From Thiobacillus denitrificans (GTDB lineage: Bacteria; Pseudomonadota; Gammaproteobacteria; Burkholderiales; Thiobacillaceae): a DNA stretch of 27,489 nucleotides. The position numbers and the translations under genes were made by a program. The DNA is taken from contig DILD01000068.1 of NCBI GenBank assembly GCA_002424845.1, positions 1 through 27,489 of the forward strand. The letters are read 5' to 3'. This document shows positions 23,271 through 27,489 of this stretch, piece after piece (positions within the stretch are counted from its first letter, which is position 1; the number at the start of each line of letters is the position of its first letter). The notes beneath the pieces were generated by a model that worked only from the letters and a program-made list of their open reading frames with translations, had not been told where the DNA came from and ran no database searches.

Positions 23271-24146
23271 TTACAGAGTCAGAAAGCGCCCTTCAAGTTC
23301 CTGCAGATTCAGTTCCTGCAGGATCTGCTGCAGGCGCTCGCGCGCATTGCGGCGCGGCGCGTCGGTGCGGGTGGCGACGATCAGCTCGTTTTTCAGCGAA
23401 TGCTCCCAGCCGACCAGTTCGGTGACAGTGACTTGGTAGCCATGCGATTCCAGCTGAAGGCAGCGCAGCACGTTGGTGAGCTGGCTGCCGAATTCGCGGG
23501 TATGAATCGGATGGCGCCAGATTTCCGACAACGGCGTTTTTCCGAAAGATTCATTCTTGTGTTTGCGCAGCACGGCTGCCACCTCGGCCTGGCAGCACGG
23601 GACCAGCACGATGTGGCGTGCCTGTTTGGCGAGCGCGAACTGGATGGCGTCGTCGGTCGCGGTGTTGCAGGCGTGTAGTGCGGTGACGATGTCGATGCTG
23701 GCGGGCAGCAGTTCTGACTGGATCGATTCGGCCACCGTCACATTGAGGAAGGACATGCGCGGAAAGTCCAGCCGCGCTGCCAGTTCGCGCGATTTTTCCA
23801 CCAGGTCGTCGCGCGTCTCGATGCCGAATATGTGGCTGCCAGCGCGGTCTTTCAGATAGAGGTCGTACAGGATGAAGCCCAGATAGGACTTGCCGGCGCC
23901 ATGGTCAGCCAGCGTCAGCGTGTCCTGCCGGCCCAGTACGTCATTCAGCAACGGTTCGATGAAATTGCACAGGTGGTAGACCTGTTTCAGCTTGCGGCGG
24001 CTGTCCTGGTTGAGCTTGCCGTCGCGCGTCAGGATGTGGAGATCCTTCAACAGTTCGATCGACTGGCCTGGGCGCAGCACTTCCGCCAATGGATCGGAAA
24101 AGCTCGTTTTGGATGCCCGTTTGGCCGGGGGGGAGATGGGCTTCAT
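23271..24146 (-). CDS. SAM-dependent methyltransferase, Methyltransf_32 type
   Basis: A 291-residue protein from ATG 24146; the upstream extension to 24191 overlaps nothing but reads as noise. The nucleotide-binding motif LADHGAGKSYLGFILYDLYL replaces the more usual DxGxGxG. HIFGIETRDDL is the acidic SAM-ribose segment, and LHACNTATDDAI followed by VPCCQ is the H-C...PCC signature of the Trm13/GSTCD-like group (PF13679). Members include tRNA methyltransferases, so an RNA substrate is plausible but unproven. The N-terminal 90 residues are an unrelated helical extension. It is divergent from trhO, another tRNA modification gene, 98 bases away. Confidence 0.85.
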   Translation of the reverse strand: MKPISPPAKRASKTSFSDPLAEVLRPGQSIELLKDLHILTRDGKLNQDSRRKLKQVYHLCNFIEPLLNDVLGRQDTLTLADHGAGKSYLGFILYDLYLKDRAGSHIFGIETRDDLVEKSRELAARLDFPRMSFLNVTVAESIQSELLPASIDIVTALHACNTATDDAIQFALAKQARHIVLVPCCQAEVAAVLRKHKNESFGKTPLSEIWRHPIHTREFGSQLTNVLRCLQLESHGYQVTVTELVGWEHSLKNELIVATRTDAPRRNARERLQQILQELNLQELEGRFLTL

Positions 24147-24244
24147 GGTTGGAAAAAGGCAGGGAGATGGCCAGAAGGGTATCAAAACCACCGGCAGGGA
24201 AGAACCGCTTCGTATAATGCCGTCTTGTTGAAAGGGTTTTTATC

Positions 24245-24991
24245 GTGTCTGTCGTCAATATTTCCTGTTACAAGTTCGTCACCCTCGAAGAGCGCGAGGC
24301 GCTCAAGGCCGATTTGACGGCGCGCTGCCTGGCGTTCGGCCTCAAGGGCACCATCCTGCTTGCGCCCGAGGGCATCAATGTTTTCCTCGCCGGCGCGCGC
24401 GAGGCGATCGATGGCATCGTGGCTTATTTGCATGCCGATCCGCGCTTTGCCGATCTGCAGCCGAAGGAGAGCCTGTCGGTTGAGCCGCCATTCAAAAAGA
24501 TGCGGGTACGCCTGAAAAAGGAAATCATCACCATGAAGCATCCGCTGATTCGTCCGGAAGCGGGGCGTGCGCCATCGGTGGCAGCGGTCACACTGAAGGG
24601 GTGGCTAGACCGTGGCTGTGACGACGAAGGTCGTGCGGTGGTGATGCTGGATACCCGTAATGATTACGAGGTGGCAGCGGGCACTTTCGATAACGCGATT
24701 GATTACGACATTGGCGTGTTCAGCGAATTTCCGCCGCTGCTGGCGCAGCACCGTGGCGACTATGCCGGCAAAACCGTGGTTTCGTTTTGCACCGGCGGCA
24801 TTCGCTGTGAGAAAGCCGCCATTCATATGCAGGAAATCGGCATCGAGCACGTGTACCAGCTCGAAGGGGGCATCCTCAAGTATTTCGAAGAGGTTGGCGG
24901 TGCGCATTACCACGGCGACTGCTTTGTATTCGACGAGCGCGAAGCGGTGAGCGCAGACCTGCAGCCGGCATCCGGGCGCCTGCACCGCTGA
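24245..24991 (+). CDS. trhO: tRNA uridine(34) hydroxylase TrhO (rhodanese-type)
   Basis: A 248-residue protein from GTG 24245 with AAGG upstream. An N-terminal acylphosphatase-like domain (GTILLAPEGINVFLAG) precedes a rhodanese domain whose catalytic loop CTGGIRCEKA holds Cys182 and Cys188. TrhO hydroxylates U34 of tRNAs as a step to ho5U-based wobble modifications. E. coli TrhO is about 350 residues; this protein ends soon after the rhodanese domain and lacks the Cys-rich C-terminal extension, as some shorter homologues do. The ZIP-like gene follows after 19 bases and is probably co-transcribed. Confidence 0.93.
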   Translation: MSVVNISCYKFVTLEEREALKADLTARCLAFGLKGTILLAPEGINVFLAGAREAIDGIVAYLHADPRFADLQPKESLSVEPPFKKMRVRLKKEIITMKHPLIRPEAGRAPSVAAVTLKGWLDRGCDDEGRAVVMLDTRNDYEVAAGTFDNAIDYDIGVFSEFPPLLAQHRGDYAGKTVVSFCTGGIRCEKAAIHMQEIGIEHVYQLEGGILKYFEEVGGAHYHGDCFVFDEREAVSADLQPASGRLHR

Positions 24992-25010
24992 GCCGGACGA
25001 ACAGGGCGCC

Positions 25011-25733
25011 ATGAGCGAAATCGCCGCGATCCTGCTTTTCACCCTCGCCGCTGGAGCCTGTATCCCGCTGGGCGGCTTCATCGCCAGTTTCGAGCACATT
25101 CATTCACGCTGGCTGGAGCAGGAGTTGCGGCATTCAGTCATCGCGCTCGGCGGCGGCATCCTGCTCGGCGCGGTCGCGATCGTACTGGTGCCGGAAGGCA
25201 TTGCCAGCATGAATGGGTCGATGCTCGCCATCCCGTTCGTTCTGGGCGGCGGCCTGACGTTTTTCGTGATCGAGCGCGCACTTGGCCTGCATCGGCACGA
25301 GTCGCCTCAGGTCATGGGCATGCTGCTGGACTATGTGCCCGAGGCCATCGCCATTGGCGGCCTAGTCTCACTTGGCTCGCCCGCCGCACCGCTGCTGGCC
25401 CTGCTGATCGGCCTGCAGAATCTGCCCGAAGGCTTCAATGCCTTTCGCGAACTGCATGCGACGGGGCAGCGCAGCGCTCGCCGCACGCTGCTCATCATGG
25501 TGTCGCTGGTCGCCATCGGCCCGGCCGCCGGTCTCGGCGGTTACTACCTGCTGGCGGATTTTCCCGCAGGACTCGGTGCCATCATGCTGTTCGCCTCCGG
25601 CGGTCTTCTCTATCTCATCTTCCAGGACATCGCCCCGCAGTCGCGCCTTAATCGTCACTGGGCGCCGCCGCTCGGCGCGGTGGTCGGCTTCAGCGTGGCG
25701 CTGTTCGGGAATATGGCGGTGCGAGGCGGTTGA
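25011..25733 (+). CDS. ZIP-family-like membrane protein with altered metal motifs
   Basis: A 240-residue inner-membrane protein with about eight hydrophobic segments. ZIP transporters carry metal-binding HN-x-PEG motifs in TM4 and TM5; here the corresponding segments read DYVPEAIAIGG (Asp107, Pro110, Glu111) and QNLPEGFNA (Gln136, Asn137, Pro139, Glu140). So Pro-Glu is kept but both His are replaced. The His-rich loop of typical ZIPs is reduced to LGLHRHESPQ. It may use acidic ligands, transport another cation or no longer transport metal. ATG 25011 is preceded by AGGG. It lies 19 bases after trhO and ends at a terminator. Confidence 0.8.
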   Translation: MSEIAAILLFTLAAGACIPLGGFIASFEHIHSRWLEQELRHSVIALGGGILLGAVAIVLVPEGIASMNGSMLAIPFVLGGGLTFFVIERALGLHRHESPQVMGMLLDYVPEAIAIGGLVSLGSPAAPLLALLIGLQNLPEGFNAFRELHATGQRSARRTLLIMVSLVAIGPAAGLGGYYLLADFPAGLGAIMLFASGGLLYLIFQDIAPQSRLNRHWAPPLGAVVGFSVALFGNMAVRGG

Positions 25734-25742
25734 AAGATAGCT

Positions 25743-25761
25743 TGCCCGCGGGCACTTTTTT
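25743..25761 (+). terminator. Terminator after the ZIP-like gene
   Basis: The perfect palindrome TGCCCGCGGGCA (25743-25754) is followed by CTTTTTT, ten bases after the stop. A larger arm pair, GCTTGCC at 25740-25746 with GGCAAGC at 25785-25791, offers an alternative fold that could serve the convergent GNAT gene. Confidence 0.75.
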
Positions 25762-25817
25762 ATGAGGCTGTTTTTCGCCGTGCCGGCAAGCGCCGGGCAG
25801 CCAACCCCACCGAGTGT

Positions 25818-26714
25818 TCAACCCAGTTCAAAGCTGGTGATCCCGTAGGTGCGCTCAATGGCGATTTCTGGAATTTCTCTTGTGTACATGCGGGCCGTTT
25901 CAAACATGGGGTGTAGCCCATGACGTTCTGCCAGGGAAAGTGCGGCGCCATGACATTCGGGCACATCCAGAAAAATGGACTGGTCCGGAGAAACGCGGGC
26001 ACGGAATGCTGTGAATAAGGTTTCGGCGACTTCAGCGCTGTCGGCAAAAAGAGGACCGATCTTGCTGCCATTGCGGCAAGGCCGTAGCACGCCATATCCG
26101 ATCAGATTTCCTGCCTGAATGAAACCCAGCGCCAGCGTATTCGGCTGGCTGATCCAGCTCTTCAGGAAGGCGCTGCGGTCGACCGGAAAAAATGAGCGGT
26201 CATAGTTGGTTAGCGTTTCAAACGGAACAGTGGCCAACGGTACAAGGCATGTGTCTGTTTCCGGCAAGGCGAGTTTTCCCAACCCGCCATTGCCTTGGTA
26301 GCGGATATTGCGCCAGGCCAGCTTAAAGCCGCTACGCTGGTAGTTGTCTTGCTGTGCGACCACGCCATCGAGGCCGATGTTGCGACCCTCAAGGCGTTTC
26401 ATGGCAGCTTGCCAAATCCTTTTGCCAAGCCCCTGTCCGCGCCGGGAAGGGGGCACGATATAGAAGCCGACAAAGCCGAAATCAGCGCCATATTGCACGG
26501 CAGAAATCAGAGACACGGGCTCGTTTTTCTGAATCCCGAGCAGGAATCCTTGAGGGTCCGCACGGTAAAAAGGCGCTGCATCGAACAACCCGGGGTTCCA
26601 GCCTTCTGCTGCCGCCCAGTCGAGTGCCAGGCTCATTTCATCCCGGTTGAGACAGCGGATGGCGTAATCGTCAATTACCGTGTTGGCCGGGTCTTGGGGC
26701 AGTTTGTTTTTCAT
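25818..26714 (-). CDS. GNAT family acetyltransferase with Acetyltransf_18-like C-terminal domain
   Basis: A 298-residue protein from ATG 26714, with AGGAT at a short spacing; the site lies between this start and the stop of the upstream permease gene. The acetyl-CoA pyrophosphate loop is RRGQGLGKRIW within an N-terminal GNAT domain (about residues 15-140, YIVPPSRRGQGLG). The C-terminal half (YDRSFFPVDRSAFLKSWI, GYGVLRPCRNGSKIGPLFAD, FLDVPECHGAALSLAERHG) is the second GNAT-like domain usual in this architecture. The substrate is unknown. Ten bases separate it from the ABC permease stop, so they are co-transcribed. GC is slightly lower than in neighbours. Confidence 0.88.
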   Translation of the reverse strand: MKNKLPQDPANTVIDDYAIRCLNRDEMSLALDWAAAEGWNPGLFDAAPFYRADPQGFLLGIQKNEPVSLISAVQYGADFGFVGFYIVPPSRRGQGLGKRIWQAAMKRLEGRNIGLDGVVAQQDNYQRSGFKLAWRNIRYQGNGGLGKLALPETDTCLVPLATVPFETLTNYDRSFFPVDRSAFLKSWISQPNTLALGFIQAGNLIGYGVLRPCRNGSKIGPLFADSAEVAETLFTAFRARVSPDQSIFLDVPECHGAALSLAERHGLHPMFETARMYTREIPEIAIERTYGITSFELG

Positions 26715-26724
26715 GTCATCCTGT

Positions 26725-27489
26725 TCAGCTCAGGGCGCGGATCGATTGCATCGGGGGCACGCGAGTGATGTGGCGCGTAGTGAGCCAGCCGCTCATGCCT
26801 ACCAGCAACGCGCCGGCCGTTGGCAGCATCAGCCACAGCCAGGGGTGCAGCCGGGCCGGCAGGTCGAACAGGCGGTCGGCGATCAGCGCCATGGCGATTT
26901 CGGCGCAGATGCTGGCCAGCACGCCGGCCAGTACGCCGAGCGCGAGGAATTCGCTCCATAGTCCTTTTGCCAGATAGGCGCGTTGCGCCCCCAGGGTGCG
27001 TAGCAGCACGGCTTCCTGCTGACGCGCATCGAGGCTGGCCAGGAGCGTGGCGACGACGACGGCCATGCCGGCGGCGAGCAGGAAGCCCAGCAGCAGCTGA
27101 ATCGCGGCAACGATTTGTGCGAAAACGGCTTCGATGTTGGCGATGAGTTTGTCGAGCGCAAGCACGGTGATGCCAGGGAAGGTTTTGACGAAGCCGGGCA
27201 GCACGCCGGTGGCGTCCGGTGGTACGTAGATGCTGGCGATGGCGCTCGCGGGCAGGGCGTCGAGTGGGCCGGGGGCGAAGATGACGAAGAAGTTGGGCTG
27301 CATCGATTCCCATTTCACGCTGCGGATGCTGGTGATGCGCGCGGCGAGTGTCTGGTCGCCCACCTGGAAGCCGAGCTGGTCGCCGACGGCGAGATTGAGG
27401 CGTTCGGCCATGCCGGACTCGACCGAGATTGCGGCGGCGCTATGCTCGCGCAGCAGCGGGGTACCCGCCGGCGGTGTCAATTCCGCATC
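26725..27489 (-). CDS. YbbP-like ABC transporter permease, C-terminal part
   Basis: Only the last approximately 254 residues are in the window; the frame stays open at the right edge (the TTG at 27480 is an internal codon). A periplasmic segment (ESMQPNFFVIFAPGPLDALP, then a domain ending FPGITVLALDKL) precedes a FtsX-type membrane domain with three or four helices: LLLGFLLAAGMAVVVATLLASL, the coupling stretch DARQQEAVLLRTLGAQRAYL, and two C-terminal helices around WLWLMLPTAGALLVG. This is the YbbP branch of FtsX/MacB permeases, usually paired with a YbbA ATPase and possibly extracting lipoproteins or other lipidic cargo. The ATPase is not in the window. The GNAT gene follows directly. Confidence 0.85.
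   Translation of the reverse strand, partial: DAELTPPAGTPLLREHSAAAISVESGMAERLNLAVGDQLGFQVGDQTLAARITSIRSVKWESMQPNFFVIFAPGPLDALPASAIASIYVPPDATGVLPGFVKTFPGITVLALDKLIANIEAVFAQIVAAIQLLLGFLLAAGMAVVVATLLASLDARQQEAVLLRTLGAQRAYLAKGLWSEFLALGVLAGVLASICAEIAMALIADRLFDLPARLHPWLWLMLPTAGALLVGMSGWLTTRHITRVPPMQSIRALS

Overview
The window carries GC-rich (mostly mid-60s percent by eye) proteobacterial chromosome, very probably betaproteobacterial. The gene set is mostly housekeeping: a two-subunit pyruvate dehydrogenase, chorismate synthase, a long-form transaldolase, RluA, YaeQ, TrhO, a Lon-like protease and a cold-shock protein. A Thiobacillus/Gallionella-like chemolithotroph would fit, but no single gene proves the genus. 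No rRNA, tRNA, CRISPR array, transposase or integrase was seen. No gene-free stretch exceeds 300 bases; the longest are 4052-4323 (Fur-controlled promoter) and 8942-9166 (one hairpin, otherwise nothing recognised).

Layout. 1-2481 (minus): pdhA-pdhB-E2 operon of an alpha2beta2 pyruvate dehydrogenase, with a dispersed-type inverted repeat before E2 and a good candidate promoter in the divergent gap. 2597-4051 (plus): M17 leucyl aminopeptidase. 4192-6141 (plus): a perfect Fur box over a promoter, then an outer-membrane porin and an RluA pseudouridine synthase. 6149-7185: a secreted DsrE-like protein (minus) divergent from a Met/Cys/His-rich secreted protein (plus). 7277-10990 (minus): transaldolase, a two-CBS protein and an acetolactate-synthase-like ThDP enzyme. 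11130-15538 (plus): aroC, a phospholipase D family protein and a membrane class III adenylate cyclase.

15555-16414 (minus) is the most unusual part. A truncated HI1420-type antitoxin is followed by a lower-GC orphan gene. That gene is bracketed by GTTAG-type core sites and followed by an inverted repeat shaped like an integron attC site, so the block has the layout of a mobile gene cassette without an integrase nearby. Upstream on the same strand are a Cys-rich secreted protein and an MFS transporter (16433-17944).

18083-27489: Lon-like protease, YbaK-type deacylase, membrane-anchored retropepsin-like protease, cold-shock protein with a clear terminator, YaeQ, a lipoprotein with five CX3C motifs, a methyltransferase of the HxC...PCC type, TrhO, a ZIP-like membrane protein with altered metal motifs, a GNAT protein, and the C-terminal part of a YbbP-like ABC permease running off the right edge.

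Three separate small exported proteins rich in Cys or Met (6811-7185, 16433-16729, 22674-23228), a Fur-regulated porin and a ZIP-like protein give the window a metal-handling flavour. They are not in one operon, so a shared pathway is only a guess.
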